64,000 nucleotides of DNA from Rubrivivax sp. SCN 71-131 (GTDB lineage Bacteria; Pseudomonadota; Gammaproteobacteria; Burkholderiales; Burkholderiaceae_C): contig MEFD01000024.1 of the NCBI GenBank assembly GCA_001724995.1, positions 1 to 64,000 on the forward strand. The letters are read 5' to 3'. Under the pieces are notes generated by a model that saw only the letters and a program-made list of their open reading frames with translations, ran no database searches and was not told the origin of the DNA. A program made the position numbers and the translations under genes. This document shows positions 22,984 to 32,346 of the stretch, piece after piece (the stretch's first letter is position 1; the number at the start of each line of letters is the position of its first letter).

Positions 22984-24678
22984 ATGGTCACCGCCGTCGT
23001 CCCCGTCTCCGACAACGCCCTGGCTGCCGCCGACGCGCAGCGCCTGGGCGCCAGGCTCGCCGCCATGCCCACGCGCACCCTCGTCCTCGGCGCCCTGGGC
23101 GTGGTCGTGCTGGTGGCGCTGCTCGTCGGCATGGCGCTGTCGCTGGGCAAGACCGAGTACCGGATGCTGTTCTCCAACCTCGGCGAGAAGGACGGCGCCG
23201 CCGTGATCGCCAAGCTCGACCAGATGGGAGTGGACTACCGCTTCGCCGACGGCGGCGGCAGCATCCTGGTGCCGGCATCGCGCGTCTACGAATTGCGCAT
23301 GAAGCTCAGTGCCGCGGGGGTGAACAAGGGCTCGATCTCCGGCTACGAACTGCTCGACGGCGCCAACAGCTTCGGCCAGAGCGACGGCCAGCAGCGCGTG
23401 CAGCTCAAGCGCGCGCTCGAAGGCGAGCTCACGCGCACGATCCAGAGCCTGTCGAGCGTGCAGGCGGCGCGCGTCATGCTCTCCATCCCGCAGCAGAACG
23501 GCTTCTTCCGCGAACAGCAGAAGGCCACCGCCTCGGTCACCGTGCAACTGCATCCGGGCCATGCGCTCGAGCGCGAGCAGGTCGCCGGCATCGTGCACCT
23601 CGTCGCCTCGAGCGTGCCCGAGCTGCAGACCAGGGCGGTGAGCGTGCTCGACGGCAATGGCGCGCTGCTGTGGCCGCAGGACGAGCGCGAGGGCAGCGCC
23701 GGCTTCGATTCGGCCCAGCTGCGCTACCTGCGCGAAGTGGAGAACGGCTACCTCAAGCGCGTGATGGAACTGCTCGAGCCCGTGGTCGGGCGCGAGAACC
23801 TGCGCGCCACCGTCACCGCGGAGGTCGACTTCACGCAGCAGGAGTCGACCGCGGAGGAGTTCAAGCCCAACCAGGGCGATGCACCGGCCGCGGTGCGCGC
23901 GCAGCGCACCGAGGAATCGAGCCAGGCCGACCCGGCGCGGCCCAGTGGCGTCCCAGGCGCCGCCAGCAACCAGCCGCCGGTGCCCGCCACGGCAGCGATG
24001 AGCGGCGCCTCGGCACCCCTGCAGGGTGCGAAGTCCGCCATCGGCGCGGGCAACGCCCGGCGCGAGGCCGAAACGAGCTACGCCGTCGACAAGACGGTGC
24101 GCGTGACGCGCAACGCCAGCGGCACCGTGCGCCGGCTGCACGCCGCGGTCGTCGTCAACCACCACAACGGCACGGACGCCAAGGGCAAGCCCACGAGCAC
24201 CCCGCTGTCGGAAGAGGAGATGCAGAAGCTCACCGCACTGGTGCAGCAGGGCATCGGCTTCAACCAGGGGCGCGGCGACTCGGTGCGCGTGGTCAACGCC
24301 CCCTTCCGCATCGAGACCGCGCCGCCGGCCGCGGCCCAGCCCTTCTACCTGCAGCCCTGGCTGCACGATCTGCTGCGCGCCGGCATGGCCCCTGCGGCGC
24401 TGGCGCTGGTCGCGCTGGTGATCGTGTTCGGCTTGATTCGCCCGGCCATGAAGGCCGCCACCGTGCGGCCACACGAGCCGGCGACGGTCGGAACGCAGCT
24501 CGACGCCGTCGTTGCCGACGACGATCGCCTGCCCGGACCCGAGGAGGTGCAGGCCGCACTGGCGCTGGACGCCAAGGTCAGCGGCAAGCTGCACAGCGCC
24601 CGCCTGCTGGCACGCGAGAACCCCGGCGTGGTGGCCAACGTCGTGCGCAACTGGGTCAGCGGCGGCGACCCGGCCTGA
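22984..24678 (+). CDS. fliF: Flagellar MS-ring protein FliF
   Basis: Builds the inner-membrane MS ring around the export gate. 564 residues. A first membrane helix at about 33-54 is followed by the YscJ/FliF domain (TEYRMLFSNLGEKDGAAVIAKLDQMGVDYRF) and the periplasmic FliF_C region with a variable Ala/Pro/Ser linker. A second membrane helix lies at about 466-486, and a short cytoplasmic tail, the FliG-binding part, ends SARLLARENPGVVANVVRNWVSGG. First gene of the fliFGHIJK run. CCGGAACAATGC upstream (22943-22954) resembles the fliC/fliL promoter end. Confidence 0.97.
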   Translation: MVTAVVPVSDNALAAADAQRLGARLAAMPTRTLVLGALGVVVLVALLVGMALSLGKTEYRMLFSNLGEKDGAAVIAKLDQMGVDYRFADGGGSILVPASRVYELRMKLSAAGVNKGSISGYELLDGANSFGQSDGQQRVQLKRALEGELTRTIQSLSSVQAARVMLSIPQQNGFFREQQKATASVTVQLHPGHALEREQVAGIVHLVASSVPELQTRAVSVLDGNGALLWPQDEREGSAGFDSAQLRYLREVENGYLKRVMELLEPVVGRENLRATVTAEVDFTQQESTAEEFKPNQGDAPAAVRAQRTEESSQADPARPSGVPGAASNQPPVPATAAMSGASAPLQGAKSAIGAGNARREAETSYAVDKTVRVTRNASGTVRRLHAAVVVNHHNGTDAKGKPTSTPLSEEEMQKLTALVQQGIGFNQGRGDSVRVVNAPFRIETAPPAAAQPFYLQPWLHDLLRAGMAPAALALVALVIVFGLIRPAMKAATVRPHEPATVGTQLDAVVADDDRLPGPEEVQAALALDAKVSGKLHSARLLARENPGVVANVVRNWVSGGDPA

Positions 24679-24690
24679 GGAAGCGCGAAG

Positions 24691-25698
24691 ATGGCCAGCT
24701 CCCTGGATGACAAGGGCGTCGAGGACGCCGCGATCCTGCTCATGTCGCTGGGCGAGGAAGAGGCCGCCGAGGTCTTCAAGCTGCTCGCGCCCAAGGAGGT
24801 GCAGCGCCTGGGCGAGACGATCGCGCGCCTGAAGACGGTGTCGCGCGATCGCGTCGAGACGGTCATCGACCGCTTCGACACCGCGGCCCAGATGGACAGC
24901 ATGCTCGTCACCGACACCGACGAGTACGTGAAGTCGGTGCTGCGCAAGGCCCTGGGCGAGGACAAGGCCAACCTGCTCATCGACCGCATCCTGCAGGGCA
25001 GCGACACCACCGGCATCGAGAGCCTGAAGTGGATGGACCCGCAGTCGGTCGCCGAGCTGCTGCGCAACGAGCACCCGCAGATCGTCGCCGCCATCCTCGT
25101 GCACCTGGATCCCGATCAAGCCGCGGCGACGCTCAAGGTCTTCAGCGAGCGCCATCGCAATGAAGTGATGGTGCGCATCGCGACGCTGGACGGCATCCAG
25201 CCGAGCGCGCTCAAGGACCTCAACGAGGTCATGAGCAAGGTGCTGGCCGGCGGCGAGCGCATGAGGAAGAGCAATCTCGGCGGCGTCAAGGCGGCCGCGG
25301 ACATCCTGAACATGATGGGCAGCGCCGCGGAGACGGCGGTGCTGGACTACGTGCGCGAGGCCGACGGCGAGCTGGCGCAGAAGATCATGGACAACATGTT
25401 CACCTTCGACGACCTGGAGAAGGTCGACGACCGCGGCTTCAAGGCGATCCTGAAGGAGGTGCAGAGCGACCAGCTCATCATCGCGCTCAAGGGCGCCTCG
25501 CACGAGATCCGCGAGAGGGTCTTCAGCAACATGTCCACGCGTGCCGGCGACGCCCTGCGGGAAGATCTCGAGTCGCGCGGGCCGGTGCGCCTGAGCGAGG
25601 TCGAGGCCGAGCAGAAGGAAATCCTGAAGATCGTCCGCCGTCTGGTGGACGAGGGCCAGATCGTGCTGGCCGGCGGCGGAGACGAGCAGCTTGTCTAG
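24691..25698 (+). CDS. fliG: Flagellar motor switch protein FliG
   Basis: C-ring protein that couples the rotor to MotA/B; 335 residues. Visible features are the armadillo-type middle domain with the EHPQ motif near residue 128, the MFTFDDL motif near 233 that contacts FliM, and the C-terminal torque helix with charged residues (IRERVFSNMSTRAGDALREDL). The stop overlaps the probable TTG start of fliH by 8 bp. Confidence 0.97.
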   Translation: MASSLDDKGVEDAAILLMSLGEEEAAEVFKLLAPKEVQRLGETIARLKTVSRDRVETVIDRFDTAAQMDSMLVTDTDEYVKSVLRKALGEDKANLLIDRILQGSDTTGIESLKWMDPQSVAELLRNEHPQIVAAILVHLDPDQAAATLKVFSERHRNEVMVRIATLDGIQPSALKDLNEVMSKVLAGGERMRKSNLGGVKAAADILNMMGSAAETAVLDYVREADGELAQKIMDNMFTFDDLEKVDDRGFKAILKEVQSDQLIIALKGASHEIRERVFSNMSTRAGDALREDLESRGPVRLSEVEAEQKEILKIVRRLVDEGQIVLAGGGDEQLV

Positions 25699-26416
25699 CG
25701 ACCTGTCGCGGCGCGCACGCCTGAACGTGCCCTCGCCCAATCCCGAGCGCACGAGCTACGCGCGCTTCATCCCGCGCGAGGAGCTGCGCGAGTTCTCCAG
25801 CTGGACCCCGGGCAGCTTCGGGCAGGCCGCCGCCGCGGCAGAGGCCAGTTCGGCAGCGGCGCTGCCCTCGGAGCCGACGACCGAGCAGTGGCAGGCGGCG
25901 GTCGACGCCGCGCGCCAGCAGGGCTACGAGAACGGCTACCGCGAAGGCATGGCCGCCCTCGACGAGTTCAAGAAGGCCCACGAAAGGCAGTCGAGCGCGC
26001 ACCTGGCGCACTTCATGCGCGCGCTGGACGCCGAGTTCGACGGTCTGCACGAGGAACTGGCAGGCGCGGTCAGCCGCATCGCCATCGGTCTGGCGCGCCA
26101 GGTGGTGCGCAGCGAGCTGCAGCTCGATCCCCGGCATGTGGTGCATGTCGCCGCCGAAGCGGTGGAGGCGATCGTGCAGTCGGCGCGCCACGTCAGCGTG
26201 CACGTGCATCCGCAGGATCTGCCGCTGGTCGCCGAAGGCGCGCAGGAGGCGCTGCAGGCGCGCGGCGCACGCCTGCTGCCCGACCCGGAGGTGGCGCGCG
26301 GCGGCTGCCGCGTGCAATCCGACGCCGGCAGCATCGAGGCCGACATCGCCTCCCTCTGGACGCAGGCCGCGCAGGCCCTGGGCAGCGACCTGGGCTGGGA
26401 GGGGGAGCGGGCATGA
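25691..26416 (+). CDS. fliH: Flagellar assembly protein FliH
   Basis: Regulator of the FliI export ATPase and stator-like link to the C ring. The 241-residue frame opens at a TTG (25691) overlapping fliG; a GTG at 25727 is the alternative. The N-terminal [15 protein letters not shown] region, the [16 protein letters not shown] segment with GxxxG-like spacing, and the C-terminal ATP-synthase-delta-like domain ([23 protein letters not shown]) fit the family. The stop codon lies inside the ATGA that starts the second copy of the dispersed repeat. Confidence 0.9.
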   Translation: MSSDLSRRARLNVPSPNPERTSYARFIPREELREFSSWTPGSFGQAAAAAEASSAAALPSEPTTEQWQAAVDAARQQGYENGYREGMAALDEFKKAHERQSSAHLAHFMRALDAEFDGLHEELAGAVSRIAIGLARQVVRSELQLDPRHVVHVAAEAVEAIVQSARHVSVHVHPQDLPLVAEGAQEALQARGARLLPDPEVARGGCRVQSDAGSIEADIASLWTQAAQALGSDLGWEGERA

Positions 26417-26478
26417 GCGCGCCGGGCCGCTCGCAGGCGCTCATCCCGGAGCCCGCAGTGCGCGGGGTGGTCCAGTGA
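26413..26478 (+). repeat. Dispersed hairpin repeat, copy 2 (fliH-fliI junction)
   Basis: A 66-bp element with the same layout as copy 1 (15734-15801): ATGAGCGC and GCGCTCAT hairpin arms, the shared core AGGCGCTCATCCCGGAGC, and a GTGAG end that supplies the fliI start. Copy 2 keeps the ATG frame closed by a TGA at the end. Confidence 0.75.
26413..26478 (+). CDS. Possible 21-codon leader ORF preceding fliI
   Basis: An ATG at 26413, overlapping the fliH stop and preceded by a strong GGAGGGGGAG ribosome site, opens a 21-codon frame. It ends at a TGA (26476-26478) overlapping the fliI GTG start (GTGA). It could couple fliI translation to fliH. No function for the peptide itself is proposed. The same frame in copy 1 runs into bolA because of one extra base. 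Confidence 0.35.
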   Translation: MSAPGRSQALIPEPAVRGVVQ

Positions 26479-27908
26479 GACATGCCGCCGTGGACGAGGA
26501 CGCCGGCACGCGGCGCGGGCACTGGAAGCGCTTTCTCGCCGAGCTCGAGGATTGCGCCCGCATCGCACAGCCGCTGCCGAGCGCGGGCACCCTCAGCCGC
26601 GTCACGGGCCTGGTGCTGGAGGCGCGCGGCGTGCGCGTGCCGGTGGGCTCCGTGTGCCAGGTGCAAAGCCCCGGACAGCCACCGGTCGCGGCGGAGGTCG
26701 TGGGCTTCGACGGCGACCGCGCCTTCCTGATGCCCACCGCAGACGTGCACGGCCTGGCCAGTGGCGCGCGCGTGCGCCCGCGCGCGGCGCCGCAGACGCC
26801 GCCGCGCTTCGGTGTCGAAAGCCACCCCTGGCGCCGCAGCGAGGACCGCGGCCTGCACCTGCCGATGGGCGACGGCCTGCTCGGGCGCGTCGTCGACAGC
26901 CACGGCGAGCCGCTGGACCGCCTGGGACCGATCGAGGACGTCAGCGTCGAGCCCATGCAGCGCCGCCCCATCAACGCCATGGACCGCGATCCGGTGCGCG
27001 AGCCGCTGGACACCGGCGTGCGCGCGATCAACACCCTGCTCACCGTCGGCCGCGGCCAGCGCATCGGGCTCTTCGCCGGCACCGGCGTGGGCAAGTCGGT
27101 GCTGCTGGGGATGATGGCGCGCTACACCGCGGCCGACGTCATCGTCGTCGGCCTCATCGGCGAGCGCGGGCGCGAGGTGAAGGAGTTCATCGAGGACATC
27201 CTCGGCGAAGACGGCCGCGCACGCAGCGTCGTCGTCGCCGCACCCGCCGACGCGCCGCCGCTCGTGCGCATGCAGGGCGCCGGCTACGCCACCGCGATCG
27301 CCGAGCATTTCCGCGACCAGGGCCGGCACGTGCTGCTGCTCATGGACAGCCTCACGCGCTACGCCATGGCGCAGCGCGAGATCGCGCTGGCCATCGGCGA
27401 GCCGCCGGCCACCAAGGGCTACCCGCCGAGCTGCTTCGCGCGCCTGCCACAGCTCGTCGAGCGCAGCGGCAACGGCCTGCACGGCGTGGGCTCGATCACC
27501 GCCTTCTACACCGTGCTCTCCGAGGGCGACGACCAGCAGGACCCGATCGCCGACGCCGCACGCGGCATCCTCGATGGCCACATCGTGCTCTCGCGCGAGC
27601 TCGCCGAAGCCGGCCATTTCCCGGCGATCGACATCGAACGTTCGATTTCGCGCGTGATGACCTCGGTCGCCTCGCGCGAGCACCAGGCAGGCGCGCGCCG
27701 GCTGCGTCAACTGCTGTCGCGCTACAACAAGGCGCGCGACCTCATCCAGCTCGGCGCCTATGCCCCCGGCCACGACGCCGAGCTCGACCTCGCGGTGAAG
27801 CTGCATCCGCAGGTGCTGGCGCTGCTGCAGCAGGACATGTACAGCGCCGCCGAGCTCGACGCCTGCCTGCAGCAGCTCGAGCGGCTGCAGGCGCTCGCGC
27901 AAGGCTGA
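26475..27908 (+). CDS. fliI: Flagellum-specific export ATPase FliI
   Basis: An F1-beta-like hexameric ATPase that energises type III export of flagellar subunits. With the GTG at 26475 the product has 477 residues, normal for FliI. Key motifs are Walker A GTGVGKS near 202-208, the [11 protein letters not shown] segment with the catalytic glutamate near 231-241, Walker B LLLMD near 287-291 and the conserved [11 protein letters not shown]. The GTG sits at the end of the dispersed repeat. No ATG start is available in this frame near the conserved N-terminus. Confidence 0.96.
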   Translation: MRHAAVDEDAGTRRGHWKRFLAELEDCARIAQPLPSAGTLSRVTGLVLEARGVRVPVGSVCQVQSPGQPPVAAEVVGFDGDRAFLMPTADVHGLASGARVRPRAAPQTPPRFGVESHPWRRSEDRGLHLPMGDGLLGRVVDSHGEPLDRLGPIEDVSVEPMQRRPINAMDRDPVREPLDTGVRAINTLLTVGRGQRIGLFAGTGVGKSVLLGMMARYTAADVIVVGLIGERGREVKEFIEDILGEDGRARSVVVAAPADAPPLVRMQGAGYATAIAEHFRDQGRHVLLLMDSLTRYAMAQREIALAIGEPPATKGYPPSCFARLPQLVERSGNGLHGVGSITAFYTVLSEGDDQQDPIADAARGILDGHIVLSRELAEAGHFPAIDIERSISRVMTSVASREHQAGARRLRQLLSRYNKARDLIQLGAYAPGHDAELDLAVKLHPQVLALLQQDMYSAAELDACLQQLERLQALAQG

Positions 27909-27955
27909 CGAACCGCCCCGACGACCGCCACTGACCTGTTTGCTGGAGCCCACTC

Positions 27956-28417
27956 GTGAACACCCCCGCCTCGCTGGACGCCCTGAAGCTGCTGCAGGAC
28001 CGCGCGCAGCAGGAGCGCGACCGCGCCGCCAGCGAACTGCGTCAGAGCGAGGACCGCCTGCAGCGCACGCGGCTGATGGCCGGCCAGCTCGGCGACTACC
28101 GGCTGGAATACATGCAGCGCTGGTCGACCCGGTTCGGGCGCGGCGGGGCCATCGAGATCGTGCATTGCTACCAGTCCTTCATGCAGCGGCTGGAAGAGGC
28201 GCTGGCGCAGCAGCAGCAGCAGGTCGAGGCGGGCGAGCGCGGCGTCGCCTTGGCCCGCCAGCGCCTGCTGCAGGCCGAGCTGCGTGCCGCCTCGGTGACC
28301 AAGCTGATCGAGCGCCGCGAGGCCGAACTGCGCCGCGTGCGTCACCGGCGCGAGCAGCGCCAGGACGACGAGATCGCCCAGCATCTGGCCCTGCGTCGCA
28401 GCGCGATGCATTCCTGA
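27956..28417 (+). CDS. fliJ: Flagellar export protein FliJ
   Basis: A small coiled-coil protein that binds FliI and the export gate (gamma-subunit-like). The 153 residues from a GTG start are almost entirely heptad-rich helix (LKLLQDRAQQERDRAASELRQSEDRL; LEEALAQQQQQVEAGERGVALARQ), with high Q/R/E content. Assignment rests on position between fliI and fliK and on the coiled-coil character, as FliJ proteins diverge strongly. Confidence 0.9.
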   Translation: MNTPASLDALKLLQDRAQQERDRAASELRQSEDRLQRTRLMAGQLGDYRLEYMQRWSTRFGRGGAIEIVHCYQSFMQRLEEALAQQQQQVEAGERGVALARQRLLQAELRAASVTKLIERREAELRRVRHRREQRQDDEIAQHLALRRSAMHS

Positions 28418-28438
28418 ACGACCCCGAGAGCGACACCG

Positions 28439-29713
28439 ATGAACGCCGCTGTCCTGCCCGCCATGCCTGCCCTGCCCGCGGCCACGCCCACGCCCGGCCC
28501 GTCGCCTGCCGTAGCGGGCAGCGCTTCAGCCGGCGCGAATGAGCCGAGCGCCTTCGCGCGCGAGCTGCAATCCGCGCAGACAGCACCGGCGACAGCGACG
28601 CCAACGTCGCCACCGTCGCCCTCGCCGTCGCAAGGCCCGGGCGGCGCCGCCAAAGGCAGCCGCGGCAAGTCCCGCGGGCACGAAGGATCCGATGGCGCCT
28701 CGCCGACCGCCGAGGCCAAGGCCACGGGCCGTGACGCCCGGGCGGAAGCGTCCGGGCAGCGCAGCATGCCGGCCGGGGATGGATCGGAACCCGCCAGGCG
28801 CGCCCTGCAGCGCTGGCTGGCCGCGGCCCGGGGTGAAGGCGACATCGAGGTCGACGGCGCCGGCGGCGGCGATCCGAAGACGGCTCGAGGCGAGGGGCCG
28901 CAGGCCGAGGACGATCGGCGCGGCGGCATGCCGACCGAGGCGATCGCAGGCATCGCCTTGCAGCACCCCGACACCTCGAATGCCACGGCGCCGCGGGGCG
29001 CGGCCGCCGCGACGCGTGCGGGCTCCGACCGGCAACCGGACGCGCTCGATGCGACGGCGGCCACGCCGACGGCGGCCGCGGGCGCAGGCGACGTCCAGGC
29101 TGCGGACGGCGCGCAGGGTGGCGCCATCGGCGAATCGCAGCCGCTCGCGACCCCCTCGTCGACGCAGCCGATGCCGGGCTTTCCCGCCGAGCTGGCGCGC
29201 CACACCCAGGCCATCAGCGACACCGCGGCGAACGCGGCTCCGGGTCCCGAGATCAGACTTCCCACCCCCGTGCACAGCCCCCAGTTCGTGCCCCACCTGA
29301 GCAGCGAGCTGGTGCTGCTGGCGCGCGAGGGCGTCCAGGAGGCACGCGTGCAGGTGCATCCGGCGGAGTTGGGGCCGATCGCGGTGCAGATCACGCTCGA
29401 AGGCAACGCGGCGCAGGTGCGGCTGGCCGTGGACAGCGCCCTGACACGCGACCTGCTCGAGCAGGGCCTGCCGACGCTGGCCGCGGCGCTGCGCGAGAGC
29501 GGGCTCACGCTCACCGGCGGCGGCGTCTTCCAGCAGCCGCGCGAGCCCGCGCACGATGGCCAGGGCGGCCAGGGCGGCCGCAGCAGCAGCGGCCAGGGGG
29601 CCGGCGGTGCGCCCGACGACACCCCACCTACCGACGACGGCCAGGAACTGCAGGGCGGCCCCGCGCGGCTGCAGCGGCTGCGCCAGACCGGGCGGCTCGA
29701 CGTCTTCGCCTGA
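28439..29713 (+). CDS. fliK: Flagellar hook-length control protein FliK
   Basis: Molecular ruler that is secreted and switches export specificity. 424 residues: a long low-complexity N-terminal/central region rich in Ala, Gly, Pro and charged residues (1-270), as expected for the ruler part, then the conserved Flg_hook C-domain (about 285-360: VQVHPAELGPIAVQITLEGNAAQVRL). A glycine/glutamine-rich tail follows. It ends the fliF-K run; the next gene, fliL, has its own promoter-like element. Confidence 0.93.
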   Translation: MNAAVLPAMPALPAATPTPGPSPAVAGSASAGANEPSAFARELQSAQTAPATATPTSPPSPSPSQGPGGAAKGSRGKSRGHEGSDGASPTAEAKATGRDARAEASGQRSMPAGDGSEPARRALQRWLAAARGEGDIEVDGAGGGDPKTARGEGPQAEDDRRGGMPTEAIAGIALQHPDTSNATAPRGAAAATRAGSDRQPDALDATAATPTAAAGAGDVQAADGAQGGAIGESQPLATPSSTQPMPGFPAELARHTQAISDTAANAAPGPEIRLPTPVHSPQFVPHLSSELVLLAREGVQEARVQVHPAELGPIAVQITLEGNAAQVRLAVDSALTRDLLEQGLPTLAAALRESGLTLTGGGVFQQPREPAHDGQGGQGGRSSSGQGAGGAPDDTPPTDDGQELQGGPARLQRLRQTGRLDVFA

Positions 29714-29762
29714 CGGCGGCGCGCGCGCGGCGCGCGGCGGATAGCACGCGTTTCGACCCGCT

Positions 29763-29801
29763 TTTCGCCGCATGCGCGGCGCGCCGGCTGCCGAACAATG
29801 C
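29763..29801 (+). promoter_or_regulatory. Promoter-like element upstream of fliL, shared with fliC
   Basis: A 39-bp segment ending CGGCTGCCGAACAATGC, 29/39 identical to 17110-17148 before fliC and at a similar distance from the start codon. Probably starts the fliL-R transcript; the sigma factor is uncertain. Confidence 0.45.
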
Positions 29802-29855
29802 CCTTCACCGCAGCCACGCCGGACGCCAATCCGCAGGGCTCGAAGAGGAAGTCGC

Positions 29856-30455
29856 ATGTCCACTGCCGCCGCTGCCGCCGAAGCACCTCCCGCCTCCAGG
29901 GGCAAGAAGAAGCTCATCATCCTGATCGCCGCTGCCGTCCTGTTGCTGGGCGTCAGCGGGGGTGCGGCCTTGCTGCTGCTGAAGAAGAAGGCGGCCGACG
30001 CGTACGGCGACGAGGACACCGCACAGGTCGAGAAGGCCGGGCCCAGGTCCACGCGCGATCCGACCGTCGTCCCCACCTTCGTTCCGCTGGAACCGTTCAC
30101 CGTCAACCTCGCCGACCGCGAGCTCGAACGCTACGCGCAGGTGGCGCTGACGCTGGAGCTCGACGACGCCAAGACCGGGGCCCAGGTCAAGGCCTACATG
30201 CCGGCGATCCGCAACAACATCCTGATGGTGCTCTCGCACAAGACCTCGGCGCAGATCCTGAGCAACGAGGGCAAGCTCGTGCTGGCCGGCGAAATCCAGC
30301 GCGCGACCTCGCGCGCACTCGGCTACGAAGTGGAGGAGCCCGTGCCCGTCGACGTCGACAAGGACGCCAACGTCCCCCGCAAGACGAAGAGCCGCAAGCC
30401 GCAGCCGGCACTGCCGGTGGTGGCCGTGCACTTCTCCAACTTCATCGTCCAATGA
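29856..30455 (+). CDS. fliL: Flagellar basal body-associated protein FliL
   Basis: A single-pass membrane protein that supports stator function. 199 residues: a basic, Ala-rich cytoplasmic lead, a membrane helix at about 20-42, then the periplasmic FliL domain (PLEPFTVNLADRELERYAQVALTLEL). An internal lysine/arginine-rich segment (PRKTKSRKPQPA) near the C-terminus lies before the terminal VVAVHFSNFIVQ strand. AGAGGA precedes the ATG at 29856; the longer frame back to 29772 would lack a ribosome site. Confidence 0.94.
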   Translation: MSTAAAAAEAPPASRGKKKLIILIAAAVLLLGVSGGAALLLLKKKAADAYGDEDTAQVEKAGPRSTRDPTVVPTFVPLEPFTVNLADRELERYAQVALTLELDDAKTGAQVKAYMPAIRNNILMVLSHKTSAQILSNEGKLVLAGEIQRATSRALGYEVEEPVPVDVDKDANVPRKTKSRKPQPALPVVAVHFSNFIVQ

Positions 30456-30501
30456 GCCGGGTGTCGACCGCGACACGCAGCCCCCAGCGACGCCCCCCGC
30501 G

Positions 30502-31509
30502 ATGAACCAGCAGATTCTGTCGCAGGACGAAGTCGATGCCCTCCTGCAGGGCATCACCGGCGAGAGCCAGAAGCTCGAGCAGGAGGAACTGCCCCAGGGG
30601 GGCGTGCGCGACTACAACCTCGCCAACCAGGAACGCATCGTCCGCGGACGCATGCCCACGCTGGAGGTGATCAACGAGCGCTTCGCGCGCAACATCCGCA
30701 TCGGGCTCTTCAACCTCATCCGCAAGTCGCCCGAGGTGGCCATCGGTGGCATCAAGGTGCAGAAGTTCAGCGCCTTCCTGCGCGACATCGTCGTGCCGAC
30801 CAACTTCAACCTCGTCTCGGTGCGGCCGCTGCGCGGCTCGGGGCTCATCGTCTGCGACCCGAACCTGGTGTTCGCGGTCATCGATTCGCTCTTCGGCGGC
30901 GTCGGCAAGTTCCACACCCGCATCGAGGGCCGCGACTTCAGCGCCACCGAGCTGCGCGTGATCCTGCGCCTGGTGGAATGCATCATCGCCGAGTACCGCC
31001 GCGCCTGGCAGGGCATCTACCCGCTCGAGCTCGACTACCAGCGCTCGGAGATGCAGCCGCAGTTCGCCAACATCGCCACCCCCAGCGAGATCGTGGTCTC
31101 GACGCACTTCACGCTGGAGATCGGCGAGACCAGCGGCGCGGTGCACTTCTGCATCCCCTACTCGACGCTGGAGCCGATCCGCGACGTCCTCTACTCGACG
31201 ATCCAGGGCGACGCCACCGAGCCCGACCGGCGCTGGGTCAACCTGCTGAAGCAGCAGATCCAGGCCGCGGAGGTCGACCTCGTGGCCGAGCTCGGCACCG
31301 CGCCGGCCACCGTCGAGCAGCTGCTGGCCTTCAAGCCCGGCGACTTCGTCGAGCTGGACCTGGATCCGCGCATCCAGGCCAAGATCGACGGCGTGCCGGT
31401 GTTCGACTGCCACTACGGCACCCGCAATGGCCGCTACGCCATCAAGATCGAACAACTGCTCTCCAGCTCGACGCTGAGCTGGATCGGAGTCGACAACCAT
31501 GTCAGCTGA
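30502..31509 (+). CDS. fliM: Flagellar motor switch protein FliM
   Basis: C-ring switch protein, 335 residues. The N-terminal CheY-binding peptide (ILSQDEVDALLQGI, residues 5-18) is followed by the CheC-like middle domain (GGVGKFHTRIEGRDFSATELRVI) and a FliN-like SpoA C-terminus. The gene overlaps fliN by 11 bp, implying coupled translation of these partners. Confidence 0.97.
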   Translation: MNQQILSQDEVDALLQGITGESQKLEQEELPQGGVRDYNLANQERIVRGRMPTLEVINERFARNIRIGLFNLIRKSPEVAIGGIKVQKFSAFLRDIVVPTNFNLVSVRPLRGSGLIVCDPNLVFAVIDSLFGGVGKFHTRIEGRDFSATELRVILRLVECIIAEYRRAWQGIYPLELDYQRSEMQPQFANIATPSEIVVSTHFTLEIGETSGAVHFCIPYSTLEPIRDVLYSTIQGDATEPDRRWVNLLKQQIQAAEVDLVAELGTAPATVEQLLAFKPGDFVELDLDPRIQAKIDGVPVFDCHYGTRNGRYAIKIEQLLSSSTLSWIGVDNHVS

Positions 31510-31960
31510 ACACGCAGGGATGTCCGAAGAGGACCGCATGGCCGCCGAGTGGGCGGCGGCGCTGGAGGAGACCAAGACCGCGCCGACAGCAGGCGGCGGC
31601 AGCAGCGAGGTCGCGGCCAGCCTGGAGAGCGTCGCCCCGGCGGCCTTCGCCGACTTCGGCAGCAGCGCCGCACCGATGGCCGGATCGCCCGCAGGCAACG
31701 ACATCAACATGATCCTGGACATCCCGGTGCAGCTCACCGTGGAGCTGGGACGCACGCGCATCCCGATCAAGCACATCCTGCAGCTCGCGCAGGGCTCGGT
31801 GGTCGAGCTCGAGACCCTGGCCGGCGAACCGATGGACGTGCTCGTCAACGGCTACCTGATCGCGCAGGGCGAGGTCGTGGTCGTCAACGACAAGTTCGGC
31901 ATTCGCCTCACCGACATCGTCACGCCCAGCGAGCGCATGCGCCGCCTGAGCCGGACCTGA
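31499..31960 (+). CDS. fliN: Flagellar motor switch protein FliN
   Basis: Lowest C-ring component, also a docking site for FliH. 153 residues with an acidic/alanine-rich N-terminal half and a typical SpoA domain from about 75 on (IPVQLTVELGRTRIPIKHILQLAQGSVVEL ... DKFGIRLTDIVTPSERMRRL). The start lies within the 3' end of fliM. Confidence 0.96.
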   Translation: MSAEHAGMSEEDRMAAEWAAALEETKTAPTAGGGSSEVAASLESVAPAAFADFGSSAAPMAGSPAGNDINMILDIPVQLTVELGRTRIPIKHILQLAQGSVVELETLAGEPMDVLVNGYLIAQGEVVVVNDKFGIRLTDIVTPSERMRRLSRT

Positions 31961-31998
31961 GCCGGGCCCGAGCCGGCACTGCGCACAGGCCGTCGACG

Positions 31999-32346
31999 AT
32001 GGTGCAGGACTGGACTTCGCTGCTCTGGCTGGCGCTGGTGCTGCTGGCCATCCCCGGGACGCTGTGGCTGCTCAAGCGCACGCCGCTGGCGCAGGGCGGC
32101 CGGCCCGGCACCGCGCGCACGGTGGCGGTGCTGCCCTTGTCGACCAGCCAGCGCGTGGTCACCGTCGAGGTCGGACGCGGCGAACAGCGCCTGTGGCTCG
32201 TGCTCGGCGTCACGCCGCAGGGTATCAGCAACCTCTACACCATGGCGCCGCAGGACGAGGAGGCCGCACCGCCCTCGCCGGCTGCCACGCTGAACCCGCT
32301 GCTGCAGCGCCTGCGTCGACGCACCGAGGGCGGCGATGCGCGCTGA
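31999..32346 (+). CDS. fliO: Flagellar biosynthetic protein FliO
   Basis: A small membrane protein that helps assemble the FliP ring. 115 residues: one membrane helix near the N-terminus ([19 protein letters not shown]), then a cytoplasmic domain with the FliO pattern [41 protein letters not shown]. FliO is poorly conserved; position between fliN and fliP supports the call. Overlaps fliP by 11 bp. Confidence 0.9.
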   Translation: MVQDWTSLLWLALVLLAIPGTLWLLKRTPLAQGGRPGTARTVAVLPLSTSQRVVTVEVGRGEQRLWLVLGVTPQGISNLYTMAPQDEEAAPPSPAATLNPLLQRLRRRTEGGDAR

